Shown here: positions 34,906 through 45,200 of the stretch, in pieces
Layout of the letters: each line of letters opens with the position of its first letter
Numbering within the stretch: the stretch's first letter is position 1
Assembly: GCF_005434965.1 (NCBI RefSeq)
Contig: NZ_SKCI01000001.1
Span: 1,448,952-1,512,951 of the forward strand
DNA from: Marimonas lutisalis
GTDB lineage: Bacteria; Pseudomonadota; Alphaproteobacteria; Rhodobacterales; Rhodobacteraceae
Reading direction: 5' to 3'
DNA length: 64,000 nucleotides
Translations under genes and position numbers: made by a program
The notes under the pieces: generated by a model
Told to the model about the DNA's origin: nothing
Database searches by the model: none
Seen by the model: the letters and a program-made list of their open reading frames with translations, nothing else

Positions 34906-37326
34906 TCAGGCGCGCAACCGTTCGCCTTTCGGGTCAAAGGGCGGTTCGGACAGAATCGTGGCGCGGTGGGGTCGGCCCAGAACCATCACCTCGACCGCAT
35001 CGCCGGGCGCTGCACCTTTGACATAGCCAAGTGCCAGGCTCATACCGACGGAGTAGCCGTAGGCGCCCGAGGTGACGCGCCCGACGCCCTGCCCGTCCTT
35101 GAAGATCGGCTCACCCCCCGTTGCATCGGCGTTCGAGGCGCGCGCATCCTCTTCGTTCAGCGCCAGCAGGACGAGGGATTCTCGCGCAGGTTTCGCCATT
35201 ACCTCGGCGGCGGCGGCCTTGTTCAGGAAGTCCTTGTCCATCTTCACAAGCCGATCCAGCCCCACCTCCTGCGGCCAGTACTCGGGGCTGTATTCGCGGC
35301 TCCACGAGCCATAGCCCTTTTCGACCCGCAGACTCATCAACGCGCGGCTGCCCACCGGGCCGGCCCCCACGTCGCGACCAGCCTCGAGAAGCGCTTCGTA
35401 AAGGCGTTTTTGATCTTCGGTGGCGCAATGCAACTCCCATCCGAGATCGCCCGTAAAGGACACGCGCAGCGCGATACAGTCCACGCCCGCGATCTCGATC
35501 CGCTTGGAGCGCATGAAGGGGAAATCTGCCGTCTCGAGCGAGGTGTTGGTGAGCCGCTGCAGCATCTCGCGCGAGCGCGGCCCGGCGACGTTGAAGCCGC
35601 ACATTGCCTCTGTCATCGGTTCGAACGTCGTGCCCTCGGGCAGCGGCACCATGTCGTAGAAGCGTTTCTGGTATCGTTCGGCCATGCCGGAACTGACGAT
35701 CCAGAACTCGTCCTCGGCGGTGCGCGTCACCGTGGCATCCCCGGCGATGCCGCCGCGCATGCCGATCAGCGGTGTCAGGCAGGACCGGCCCACCTCGCGC
35801 GGCATGCGGTTGGCGAAAACGGCGTTGAGCCAGTCCTCGGCCCCTGCCCCGCGCACTCGGTACTTGGCAAAGTTCGAGATGTCGATGATGCCGGCGTTTT
35901 CGCGCAGCATGCGGCATTCTTCGCCCACGGGCCCCCACCAATTCTGGCGGTCGAATCCGTTGGTGTCTTTGGTGTCGGGCTGATCCGCAAACCACAGCGG
36001 GTGCTCCCAGCCGTAGTTGAGCCCCATAACCGCGCCCATGTCCTTTTGCATGTCATAGACGGGGCGTGTGCGCACCGGGCGGCCCGCCTCGCGCTCTTCG
36101 TTCGGGAAATGGATCGAGAAGCGATGGGCATATTGGTTCTGGACCCGCGCCATGGTGAATTTCTTGTCGGCCCAGTCCCCGAACCGCGCCACATCCCAGG
36201 CGAACATGTCATACTGCATTTCGCCTTCGATCAGCCATTGCGCCACCATTAGGCCCATTCCGGCGGATTGCGAAAATCCGGGAATGATGCCGCAGCAGGC
36301 GAAATAACCCCTGAGTTCGGGCACCGGGCCGAGGAGAACGTTGGAATCCGGCGACCAGATCATCGGGCCGTTGATCACCCGTTTGATCCCCGCCGTGCCC
36401 GCGACCGGCACACGGTCGATGGCGCGCATGATGTTTTCCTCGATCCGTTCCAGATCGTCGGGGAAAAGATCATGGGCGAAATCGAGCGGCGTGCCGTCTT
36501 CGGCCCAGAACTTCATGTCGCGCTCATAGGCGCCGATCAAGAGGCCCTTGCCCTCTTGCCGCATGTAATATTCGCCGTCGCGGTCGGCGACCGACGGCAG
36601 GCGGCGATCGAGCGCCGCGATCTCGGCGATGGTTTCGGTGACGAAATACTGGTGCTCGGTCGGCATCAGCGGCAGTTCGATCCCGGCCATCGCCGCCACT
36701 TCGCGCGCCCAGAGACCCGCGGCGTTGATCACCCAGGGTGTTGAGATATCGCCCTTGGGCGTGCGCACGATCCACGAGCCGTCGGGCTGCGCCTCGGTGC
36801 CGATCACGGGGGTGAAGCGGTGAATCTCGGCACCGCGCTGGCGCGCGCCTACCGCATAGGCGTTGGTCACTCCCGAAGGATCGACGTTGCCGCCATCGGG
36901 TTCGTACATGATGCAGCGGATGCCGTCGAAATTGACCAGCGGGTGCAGGCGCTCGGCCTCGTCGCGGCTGACCTCGTGGAAGTTCATGCCGTAAAGGCGG
37001 GCCTTCGATTCCTGCAGGCGCAGCTGGTGTTCGCGCGCTTGGGTCTGCGCGAGATAGAGCGAGCCGGGCTGAAACACGCCGCAGGACTGGCCGGTCTCAG
37101 ACTCGAGATTCTTGTAGAGCTGCATCGTGTAGTGCTGAAGCCGCGAGATGTTGGCGCTGTCATGCAGGCCGTGGATACCCGCGGCGGCGTGCCAGGTGGA
37201 ACCGCTGGTGAGCTCGTCACGCTCGAGAAGCACGACATCGGTCCAGCCGAGTTTCGTGAGGTGGTAAAGGATCGAGCAGCCGATCAATCCGCCGCCGATC
37301 ACGACGGCCTGGGCGTGGGTGCGCAT
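34906..37326 (-). CDS. FAD-dependent oxidoreductase fused to GcvT domain (sarcosine/dimethylglycine dehydrogenase type), paralog 1
   Basis: 806 residues. Residues 1-~370: DAO-type FAD domain with the dinucleotide motif VVIGGGLIGCSILYHLTKLGW and SGSTWHAAAGIH, whose His corresponds to the covalent flavin site in dimethylglycine dehydrogenases. Residues ~430-790: folate-binding aminomethyltransferase (GcvT) domain, with GDATVTR, GFNVAGPRSREMLQRL, SFTGDLGWELH and the C-terminal region. Expected reaction: oxidative N-demethylation of a methylamine such as sarcosine or dimethylglycine, passing formaldehyde to tetrahydrofolate. The exact substrate is not readable. ATG follows GGAG. Its paralog lies at 38786-41203, in opposite orientation. 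Confidence 0.88.
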   Translation of the reverse strand: MRTHAQAVVIGGGLIGCSILYHLTKLGWTDVVLLERDELTSGSTWHAAAGIHGLHDSANISRLQHYTMQLYKNLESETGQSCGVFQPGSLYLAQTQAREHQLRLQESKARLYGMNFHEVSRDEAERLHPLVNFDGIRCIMYEPDGGNVDPSGVTNAYAVGARQRGAEIHRFTPVIGTEAQPDGSWIVRTPKGDISTPWVINAAGLWAREVAAMAGIELPLMPTEHQYFVTETIAEIAALDRRLPSVADRDGEYYMRQEGKGLLIGAYERDMKFWAEDGTPLDFAHDLFPDDLERIEENIMRAIDRVPVAGTAGIKRVINGPMIWSPDSNVLLGPVPELRGYFACCGIIPGFSQSAGMGLMVAQWLIEGEMQYDMFAWDVARFGDWADKKFTMARVQNQYAHRFSIHFPNEEREAGRPVRTRPVYDMQKDMGAVMGLNYGWEHPLWFADQPDTKDTNGFDRQNWWGPVGEECRMLRENAGIIDISNFAKYRVRGAGAEDWLNAVFANRMPREVGRSCLTPLIGMRGGIAGDATVTRTAEDEFWIVSSGMAERYQKRFYDMVPLPEGTTFEPMTEAMCGFNVAGPRSREMLQRLTNTSLETADFPFMRSKRIEIAGVDCIALRVSFTGDLGWELHCATEDQKRLYEALLEAGRDVGAGPVGSRALMSLRVEKGYGSWSREYSPEYWPQEVGLDRLVKMDKDFLNKAAAAEVMAKPARESLVLLALNEEDARASNADATGGEPIFKDGQGVGRVTSGAYGYSVGMSLALGYVKGAAPGDAVEVMVLGRPHRATILSEPPFDPKGERLRA

Positions 37327-37375
37327 GGGGACTCCGTTCTTTGGTCGCGGCCAGATTGGACGGCGCGCGGGGCGC

Positions 37376-38653
37376 TTACATGGCGGTTCCCGACATAGGC
37401 GCGCCTGTCTGCGTCAGAGACGCCGCATGATCGGCCAGCGCCTGGCGGTCGATCTCGTGCGGGATGGTCTCGAGGGCACGGGTCAGCGCCTGCCCGCGAA
37501 GCTCTTCCGCGACGGCGGCCAGCACCGGGTCCGGATGCCGAGCCAGTGCGAACAAGCGTTCCTGCAGCACCGCCTGGACCTCGTAGACGCCCGCGCCGTC
37601 ACGCGCGATCAGACCCAGGGGACGGCGGATCAGGTGGTCGGGGTTGAGCGCGCGAATAAAGACGCGCGGATATGTGGCCGGATCCCCCGGGCTGGCCTGG
37701 GGCGCCTGCCAGCCCTGCAGGATTCCGGCGATCCGATCGATCATGTCGATGGCGGTGCCGCCGTCATTCACGCCGGGCGACAGCGCCTTCGAGGCGATCT
37801 CGGCCAGCATGGTCAGGCCGAAGCCGGGATCCTGTTCGACATCGCGCATCTCGCCGATCTGGACATTCGCCACGACGGAGGCGACGAGCGCGTCATCCGT
37901 GACATGGGCGATGATGTCGCCCTTGTCGATATAGTCGCCGACCTCGCGGATCAGGTAGGCGTGGCCATCGCAGGCCTTGGCGCGGGCATCTATGGCCGCG
38001 GGAAAGATCCGTTCGACATAGCCCGAGCGGTTGGCGCGAATATCGGTCACGCCTTCGGGGATCACCATCGCGTCGGTCAATGCGGTCGCGCCCAGGCAGG
38101 GGCGTTCCATGCGGTCGTGAAATGCTTTGGCGGTCAGCTCGCAGATCCTGTCGGAGATGTCAGCGAGGCTGCCCATGGTCTGCAGCCGCACCAGCCAGCG
38201 CATGATCATAACCACGACGAGAACGATCACCACGAGTGTCATGGCAAAGAGCACGACGATATCGCGATCCTCGAAAAACTGGGTCGAGCGCAGGATGATC
38301 GATGAGAGCGCGTAGACGAAGGCGCCGATGAAGGTGGCGAGTACCATCTGGGTTGAACGGTCGCGGAGCTGGATCCGGTGGGCGCGCGGTGTCCATTGCG
38401 CCGAGATCGAGCGGTGCACCGAGACCATCACCGACAGCGAAAACGTGGTGACGGCGAGCATCGAGCCGGACAGGATGTCAAGGAGTTGATCAACCGAATT
38501 GGCCCCGATCCAGAGGGCGAGCGACGGCGGCAGGAAAGGCCCGATCAGCTTGGCCGCGAGGACAGCCACGACCCCGAGCAAAGAGATCGCCGCAACGCGC
38601 AGCCAGAGTTTTCGAAACAACAATCGCACGCGTTGAACAAACGAGGTAAACAT
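37376..38653 (-). CDS. DUF2254-type membrane protein
   Basis: 425 residues. Three to four hydrophobic helices in the first half (VAAISLLGVVAVLAAKLIGPFLP; SMLAVTTFSLSVMVSV; MVLATFIGAFVYALSSIILR; a long V/I-rich helix around residues 140-160), then a soluble C-terminal part. The segment FSLSVMVSVHRSISAQWTPR is typical of DUF2254 proteins, which have no assigned function. It lies between the two FAD/GcvT paralogs, upstream of and co-oriented with the first. ATG follows AAGGTGATACGGC. Confidence 0.8.
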   Translation of the reverse strand: MFTSFVQRVRLLFRKLWLRVAAISLLGVVAVLAAKLIGPFLPPSLALWIGANSVDQLLDILSGSMLAVTTFSLSVMVSVHRSISAQWTPRAHRIQLRDRSTQMVLATFIGAFVYALSSIILRSTQFFEDRDIVVLFAMTLVVIVLVVVMIMRWLVRLQTMGSLADISDRICELTAKAFHDRMERPCLGATALTDAMVIPEGVTDIRANRSGYVERIFPAAIDARAKACDGHAYLIREVGDYIDKGDIIAHVTDDALVASVVANVQIGEMRDVEQDPGFGLTMLAEIASKALSPGVNDGGTAIDMIDRIAGILQGWQAPQASPGDPATYPRVFIRALNPDHLIRRPLGLIARDGAGVYEVQAVLQERLFALARHPDPVLAAVAEELRGQALTRALETIPHEIDRQALADHAASLTQTGAPMSGTAM

Positions 38654-38785
38654 GCCGTATCACCTTGGTTTCGGAGCGGTTCAGTGCGCCTGAAACGACG
38701 CGGGGCGTCGCTGGCAGACATTCTCCGCCCTCGGGACTTGTCACATTCTGGCAGAGTGCTCCGGCAATAAAAAGGAAAGGTTGCA

Positions 38786-41203
38786 ATGAAATCCACGGCG
38801 CAGGTTGTTGTCATCGGAGGCGGGGTTGTCGGGTGTTCGGTGCTGTATCACCTGACCAAGCTGGGCTGGTCGGACGTGATGCTGGTGGAGCGCTCGGAAT
38901 TGACGAGCGGCAGCACCTGGCACGCGGCGGGCGGGTTTCATACGCTGAACGGCGATACCAACATGGCCGCGCTGCAGGGCTATACCATCCGTCTCTACAA
39001 GGAGTTGGAAGAGATCACCGGCATGTCCTGCGGGCTGCACCATGTGGGCGGGGTGACGCTGGCCGACAACCGCGACCGGATGGACATGCTGCTGGCCGAG
39101 CGCGCCAAGCACCGCTACATGGGGCTGGAAACCGAAATCGTGGGCCCGGATGAGATCAAGCGCATCGCGCCGGTGACCAATGTCGAGGGCGTGATCGGTG
39201 CACTCTACGACCCGCTTGACGGGCACCTGGACCCGAGCGGGACGACCCATGCCTATGCCAAGGCCGCGCGGATGGGCGGTGCCACGATCGAGACGCATTG
39301 CATGGTCAAGGAAACCCGCCAACGCCCCGACGGCAGCTGGGACGTGGTGACCGACAAGGGCACGGTCCATGCCGAGCACCTGGTCAATGCCGCGGGCCTG
39401 TGGGCGCGCGAGGTGGGCGCGATGGCGGGCGTCTATTTCCCGCTGCACCCGATGGAGCACCAGTACCTGGTAACCGAGGAAATTCCCGAGATCGCCGAGA
39501 TCATCGACGCGGGCGGCGAACACCCCCACGTTATGGACCCCGCCGGCGAATCCTACCTGCGGCAGGAAGGCCGCGGCCTGTGCATCGGGTTCTACGAACA
39601 GCCCTGCCGCCCCTGGGCGGTGGATGGCACGCCGTGGAGCTTTGGCCACGAACTGCTGCCGGATGATTACGACAAGATCGAGGACTCGATCGCGTTCGCC
39701 TACAAGCGTTTTCCGGTGCTGGAGCGCGCGGGCATCAAATCCGTCATCCACGGCCCCTTTACCTTTGCGCCCGATGGCAACCCGCTTGTGGGCCCCGTCC
39801 CGGGGATGCGCAACTACTGGTCGGCCTGTGCGGTGATGGCGGGCTTCAGCCAGGGCGGCGGTGTTGGCCTGATGCTGGCGCAGTGGATGATCGAGGGCGA
39901 GTGCGAGCGCGACACCTTCGCGATGGATTGCGCGCGCTTCGGAGACTGGATCACGCCCGGCTACACGCGGCCCAAGGTGATCGAGAACTACCAGAAACGG
40001 TTCAGCGTGGCCTATCCGAACGAGGAACTGCCCGCGGCACGCCCGTTCCGGCAGACGCCGATGTATGACGTATTCGACGCCATGGGCGCAGTCTGGGGCG
40101 CGCAATACGGGCTGGAAGTGCCGAACTATTTCGCCGAAGGCGATGAGCCACGATATGAAACACCTTCATTCCGCCGCTCGAACGCCTGGGAGGCCACCAG
40201 GCGCGAGGTGAAGACCGTGCGCGAAGCCGTTGGAATCAATGAGGTTCACAACTTTGGCAAATACCTGGTGACGGGCCCCGGCGCGCGGGACTGGCTGGAC
40301 CGGATCATGGCCGGGCGCGTGCCCAGACCGGGGCGGTTGAGCCTGACGCCGATGCTGAGCGCGAAGGGGCGCATCATTGGTGATTTCACCATATCCTGCC
40401 TGAGCGACGAGGCGTTCCAGCTGACAGCAAGCTATGGCAGCCAGGCCTATCACATGCGCTGGTTCGAGCAGCACGAAGCCCCCGGCGTGACGGTGGAAAA
40501 TGTCAGCGACCGTCTGAATGGGTTCCAGATTGCCGGGCCGAAGGCGCGCGCGGTGCTGCAATCGGTGGTGCGCGAGGATATTTCCGACATGCGGTTCATG
40601 GACCTGCGGCACCTGACGGTTGGCATGGTTGATTGCCTGGTGCAGCGTGTCAGCTATACCGGCGATCTGGGGTTCGAAATCTATTGCGATCCGATGGCGC
40701 AGCGCAGCCTGTGGGACACGCTGTGGCAGGCCGGCCAGCCGCACGGGATGAAACCCTTTGGCATGCGCGCGATGATGAGCCTGCGCCTGGACAAGTTTTT
40801 CGGGTCGTGGCAGCGCGAGTTTTCACCGGATTACACGCCGGGCGAAACCGGACTGGACCGCTTTATCCAGTGGTCGAAAGACGTTGATTTCATTGGCAAA
40901 GAGGCCGCGCTGGCCGAGCGTGAAAAAGGCGCGGCGAGGCGCCTGGCGGTGTTCGAGGTTGATGCCGATGACGCGGATGTGGTGGCCTATGAGCCGATCT
41001 GGCTGGATGGCGAAGTGGTGGGCTTCTGCACCTCGGGCGGCTATTCGCACCATGCCGACAAGTCCATCGCCCTGGGGCTGGTGCCGAAGGATGCGGTCAG
41101 CCCCGGTCTAGAGGTCGAAATCGAGATCCTGGGCCAGATGCGCAAGGCGCGCGAGATCAAGGAGCCGCTTTTCGATGCTGACGGGGCCCGGATGCGCGGC
41201 TAA
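38786..41203 (+). CDS. FAD-dependent oxidoreductase fused to GcvT domain, paralog 2
   Basis: 805 residues with the same layout as the gene at 34906: VVVIGGGVVGCSVLYHLTKLGW and SGSTWHAAGGFH at the N-terminus, GcvT half from about residue 425 (VRTPGRLSLTPM-like region, GFQIAGPKARAVLQ, SYTGDLGFEIYC). The two proteins align along their whole length but differ clearly, e.g. in the residues after LGW and in the HAAGGFHTLNGDTN segment, so they are divergent paralogs rather than a recent duplication. Probably acts on a related methylated amine. ATG follows AAGGAAAGG. Followed 9 bp later by a nucleotidyltransferase gene, so perhaps co-transcribed. Confidence 0.88.
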   Translation: MKSTAQVVVIGGGVVGCSVLYHLTKLGWSDVMLVERSELTSGSTWHAAGGFHTLNGDTNMAALQGYTIRLYKELEEITGMSCGLHHVGGVTLADNRDRMDMLLAERAKHRYMGLETEIVGPDEIKRIAPVTNVEGVIGALYDPLDGHLDPSGTTHAYAKAARMGGATIETHCMVKETRQRPDGSWDVVTDKGTVHAEHLVNAAGLWAREVGAMAGVYFPLHPMEHQYLVTEEIPEIAEIIDAGGEHPHVMDPAGESYLRQEGRGLCIGFYEQPCRPWAVDGTPWSFGHELLPDDYDKIEDSIAFAYKRFPVLERAGIKSVIHGPFTFAPDGNPLVGPVPGMRNYWSACAVMAGFSQGGGVGLMLAQWMIEGECERDTFAMDCARFGDWITPGYTRPKVIENYQKRFSVAYPNEELPAARPFRQTPMYDVFDAMGAVWGAQYGLEVPNYFAEGDEPRYETPSFRRSNAWEATRREVKTVREAVGINEVHNFGKYLVTGPGARDWLDRIMAGRVPRPGRLSLTPMLSAKGRIIGDFTISCLSDEAFQLTASYGSQAYHMRWFEQHEAPGVTVENVSDRLNGFQIAGPKARAVLQSVVREDISDMRFMDLRHLTVGMVDCLVQRVSYTGDLGFEIYCDPMAQRSLWDTLWQAGQPHGMKPFGMRAMMSLRLDKFFGSWQREFSPDYTPGETGLDRFIQWSKDVDFIGKEAALAEREKGAARRLAVFEVDADDADVVAYEPIWLDGEVVGFCTSGGYSHHADKSIALGLVPKDAVSPGLEVEIEILGQMRKAREIKEPLFDADGARMRG

Positions 41204-41212
41204 CCTGCGGGC

Positions 41213-41812
41213 ATGTCGGATGTGTTGATCCTGATCCCGGCCGCCGGCGCCTCGAGCCGGATGCGCGGGCGAGACAAGCTGATGGAACTGGTGGATGGCG
41301 AACCGTTGTTGCGGCGCCAGGTGCGCCGAGCCCTGGCCACGGGCACCGATGTCGTGGTGACGGTCTCGCGGGAATTTCCGCAGCGGGCCGAGGTGCTGAA
41401 GCAGATCGCGAGCCCGTCTTTGACGGTTCTGGACGGAATCGACGGGCGCGAAGGCCTGGCGGTATCGCTCCGCGAGGCTGCCCGGGTGGCGAAGAACGCC
41501 GCCGGGTTGATGGTTCTGCTGGCGGATATGCCCGAGATCACCCGGGCCGATATCGAGACCATGCTGAACGCGTTTCGCGCGGAGCCTGACGCGGTGCACA
41601 GGGCCACGGACCGGGATGGCACACCGGGCCATCCGGTCGTGTTTCCTGAGCGATTGTTTCCGAAACTGGCGCAGATCACCGGCGACAGGGGGGCGCGGGA
41701 CGTGCTGAGAGAGGAAACCGTGCGCATGACCCCCCTGCCCGCGCGGCATGCGGTCACCGACCTGGATACACCGGAAGACTGGGCCGCATGGCGCGCGGCC
41801 CGGGATGGTTAA
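41213..41812 (+). CDS. MobA/MocA-like nucleotidyltransferase
   Basis: 199 residues. NTP-transferase fold: ILIPAAGASSRMRGRDKL is the nucleotide-binding loop (LAAGxSxRMGxxK type), VLLADMPEITRADI carries the metal Asp, and GHPVVFPERLFPKLAQITGDRGARDVL is typical of the molybdenum cofactor cytidylyl/adenylyltransferase subgroup. It could transfer CMP to molybdopterin, or act in sugar nucleotide synthesis. No molybdoenzyme gene lies in the window. 9 bp after the FAD oxidase. Confidence 0.78.
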   Translation: MSDVLILIPAAGASSRMRGRDKLMELVDGEPLLRRQVRRALATGTDVVVTVSREFPQRAEVLKQIASPSLTVLDGIDGREGLAVSLREAARVAKNAAGLMVLLADMPEITRADIETMLNAFRAEPDAVHRATDRDGTPGHPVVFPERLFPKLAQITGDRGARDVLREETVRMTPLPARHAVTDLDTPEDWAAWRAARDG

Positions 41813-42075
41813 GCAGTTTGCATGCTCGGGGGAACGATGATTTCGTCGACCCCCTGGAACACGATTGAATCGGCGCCATCCGTGATCACCCCGCAATCGG
41901 GGCCCGACCATTCGATCAGGACCGGGTAGATCAACGCGCTGAGATCGATGACGAAATAGCGCGGACCGGTGGTACCACCGATCAATATGTCTTCACCGAG
42001 ACCGAGGCACCGCGGGGTCAAACGATAGATAGAAGGATCGGCTTTATTCGCCACAAAGCATTCCGCTGCACTCAT
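41809..42075 (-). CDS. Small protein of unknown function
   Basis: 88 residues, soluble, acidic, with three cysteines (AECFVAN, TPRCLGLG, GPDCGVI). ATG at 42075 follows AAAGGAGCAGAAATT, a strong ribosome binding site, which together with the compact placement makes it credible. The C-terminal half (IYPVLIEWSGPDCGVITDGADSIVFQGVDEIIVPP) looks beta-rich. I do not recognise a family. Its stop overlaps the convergent nucleotidyltransferase by 4 bp; on its own strand it lies downstream of the RTX/Hint gene, with a terminator between them. Confidence 0.7.
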   Translation of the reverse strand: MSAAECFVANKADPSIYRLTPRCLGLGEDILIGGTTGPRYFVIDLSALIYPVLIEWSGPDCGVITDGADSIVFQGVDEIIVPPSMQTA

Positions 42076-42224
42076 AATTTCTGCTCCTTTTGCCGGTTTC
42101 CCCGCGGTTTCCGGGTACCGATCTGTACTGTTTACAGGGAGAGGGTGTGCGATGGCTTTGGCAAAATTTGGGCAGGCTCGGGGTCATTTCTGACGCTAAA
42201 GCGAGACAGGTGGTTTCGGCAAAC

Positions 42225-42257
42225 CAAAAACGGGAAGAGATGCGAACACCTCTTCCC
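42225..42257 (-). terminator. Rho-independent terminator of the RTX/Hint gene
   Basis: On the minus strand GGGAAGAG and CTCTTCCC form the stem, followed by GTTTTT. It starts at the stop codon of the gene. The presence of a well-formed terminator suggests the gene was once expressed as a unit. Confidence 0.8.
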
Positions 42258-45200
42258 TAGCGCCCGGGCGAAAGGGTCAGGGCCCGGGACAGCTGCATAC
42301 CCATTTTCTTGGTGGCGCCCCCGGGGCCGCCCCTGTGAGCCGCCCCGGGAATTGTCTTGTCAGCGCGCGCCTCGTGCTTCTTGAGCGAGCGGCGGGCGGC
42401 GGTGTATTTATTCACACCTACACGCGTCTCAAGCTCGGGGAAGAGCTCGAAGATTTCATCGCGCTGCGCGTCGCCCAGTCCGTCGAGGACATTAGCCCCC
42501 GGCTGGAAGCTTTCGGTCCAAGCCCCGTTCGAGAGCACCACTTCGTGCTGGTCGAACATGAAGTGGACAAAGGTCACGCCCAGCGTTCCAACCTCGTCCA
42601 CGCCGTTCAGATCGGTCAGGTGCTTGGCCGCGGCGAGGACTTCACGCTCTTCGAAATAGAGCTGCGCCTTGTCGCCGGTCATCAGCAGGCGATGCTGCGG
42701 GCTGACCAGGATGTCGTGCTCGGGCAGGTTGTCGCCCAGGCTACCCTTCTGGATCAGGATCGGACGCAGATGCGGTGCCCGGGCCAGCTCTTGACCGGTG
42801 AGGTTACGGCTGCCGATCCAGCGGATCTCCTGGATGCCGTTGTCACGGGTGATGATCTTGTCGCCGACCTTGAGGTCCTCGACCAGACGCTCGCCCTTGG
42901 GCGTCGCGATCGCGGTTCCCGGCGTGAAGCAGGGTACGACATTCTCGATCTCGGTGAAGGTGAGCGTCCCGGTGACGTCGCCGTCGGCATCGCGATAGGT
43001 CACGATCCCATCCTAGCTGTCCGGCGATGTGTAGGTCACATTGAGCGACCCACCCGGAACCGCGGAACCTGTGAGATCGAGCCTGTCGAAATCGTCTGGT
43101 CCGTCATCGACCGGGCCATCGCCGCCGTCGATCACGTCACCCTTGTTGACGTTCAGAAAAGTGTCGCGGCCATCGCCCCCCAAAAGCGAGTCCTTGCCGG
43201 CTCCGCCATCAATGGTGTCATTGCCCGCACCGCCCGTCACGGTGTCGTCGCCGTCGCCTGCCAGGACAGAGTCGTCGCAGGTGGTGATCGTATCGTCGCC
43301 GTCGCCGGCCATGACCAGGTCGCGGTCATTATCGGGGTCGGGGTCGGTAGCGTCGTCCTCTTTGGTGGTCGAGCAGGTGTCGATCAGGTCATCGCCCGCA
43401 CCGCCGCCCACGGTATCGGCGCCGTCGCCGCCATCAACCGTATCGTCGCCATCGCCGGCCAGAACGGAGTCGTCGCCTGCGCCCGCATCCACAAGGTCGT
43501 CGTCGATGCCTGTGTCGATCACGTCGTCCCCGGTGCCGCCCAGCAGCGTGTCGTCATCATCTTCGCCGAAGATAGTGTCGTTGCCCGCGCCGCGGTCGAC
43601 GAAATCCAGCCCGTTGATCGGAACCGGATCGGTTTCGTCCGGAGCCTGGCCGAAGAGCAGCGTGCTGTCGCCGGCATTGATCCAGTCGTCGCCGTCTTCG
43701 CCGAGGATCGAGTCGGAACCATGCCCGCCGATGATAGAGTCGTCTCCGGCGCCGCCGTCGATCAGGTCGGCATCATCGCCGGTCGAGATCAGATCGTTGC
43801 CGTCTCCGCCGGTGACAGTGTCGCGCCCTTCGGTGGTGTTGGGATCCGAAAGGATCGTGCCAATGGGCAGGTTGGGATCATCGCCTACGTAGTCGGAGAA
43901 CGTGTCGACGCCGGCGATGATGGTGTCATCCCCTGCCCCGCCATCAATGCTGTCGGCGCCCTGGATGTCATTGATCGAATCATTGCCGTCGCCAGCATCG
44001 ACCACGTCATTATCGATACCGGGGTTGATCACGTCGTCACCAGCACCGCCGGAGATGGTGTCAGCATCGTCGCCGGTGGAAATCGTGTCATTCCCATCGC
44101 CACCATCGACGATGTCGAGATCGTCGGCCGGATCGGAATCGACCGGGATGCCCGGGAATGTCGGCACGTCGATCGCCGGGGTGCCCGGTGCCGAGGTGTC
44201 GATCACGTCACCGCCCAGGCCACCATCGGCGGTATCGTTGCCATCTCCGCCCAACACGAGTCGGCGTCATCGCCGCTGTCGTCGCCTTCTCCGGCAAGCA
44301 CGGTGTCATCGCCGCCGCCCACGACAACGATATCATCCTGCGGCGGGTTGCCCGGCATGTTGTCCATGTTGTCGATCATGTCGCCTTCGGGGTCACCCAT
44401 GTAGGCGTCATCGATCAGGTCGTCGCCCTCGCCACCTTCGACGATGTAATCGGGCATGACTTCGGGCGCCACGGTGACGGTGGCGGTATCGGTTGCACCC
44501 AACTCATCGGTGATGCTGTATTCGAACGTGTCGGGGCCCGAGAAGCCGGGTTAGGCGTGTAGACCGGCATGCCCGAGACCGGATCGATGACCACGGTGCC
44601 ATTGGCCCCATCGGTCACACCGGTGACATCGAAATCGTCGCCCTGCGGGTCGACATCGTTGCTGACCACGAGAACCATGACCGGCGTGTCGACATCGGTT
44701 GTGGCAGTATCGTCGACGGCGTCCACGGTATTCACGGGGGTGCCATCGCCCACGGTGACGGTCACGCTGGCGGTGTCGATCGCACCCAGATCATCGGTGA
44801 TGGTGTAGTCGAACGTGTCCGTGCCGGTGAAGCCGGCATCCGGCGTGTAGACCGGGTTGCCGGAGACCGGGTCGATGGCCACGGTGCCGTTGGTGCCATC
44901 GGTCACGCCGGTGACGGTGAAGCTGTCGCCCTGCGCATCGCTATCGTTGTCAAGGACCGGAACGATGACGGGCGTATCGAGATCGGTGCTGGCCGCATCG
45001 TCGACCGCGTCGACATCGTTAGAGTCGGTGGTCGAGAAGTGGATGTCCGAAACCATGACGCGCTGATCTCCATCACCGGCATTGTCGTACTCGATCACGA
45101 TCTGCGATACCGGACCGTCGATCTGAACAAGGGCCGAACCTTCGCCGTCGGTCGGTTCCCATGCAGATCCACCTTCGAGCGTGTTGGAGCCACCGGTGAC

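Noticed and set aside
38741-40105. A 454-codon minus-strand frame inside the second FAD/GcvT gene
   Set aside because: Antisense shadow; the plus strand holds recognisable FAD-binding and GcvT motifs.
42335-44404. A 689-codon plus-strand frame with apparent repeats opposite the RTX gene
   Set aside because: The repetition mirrors the GGDGxD codons on the other strand; the minus-strand reading gives classical RTX nonapeptides and a Hint domain.
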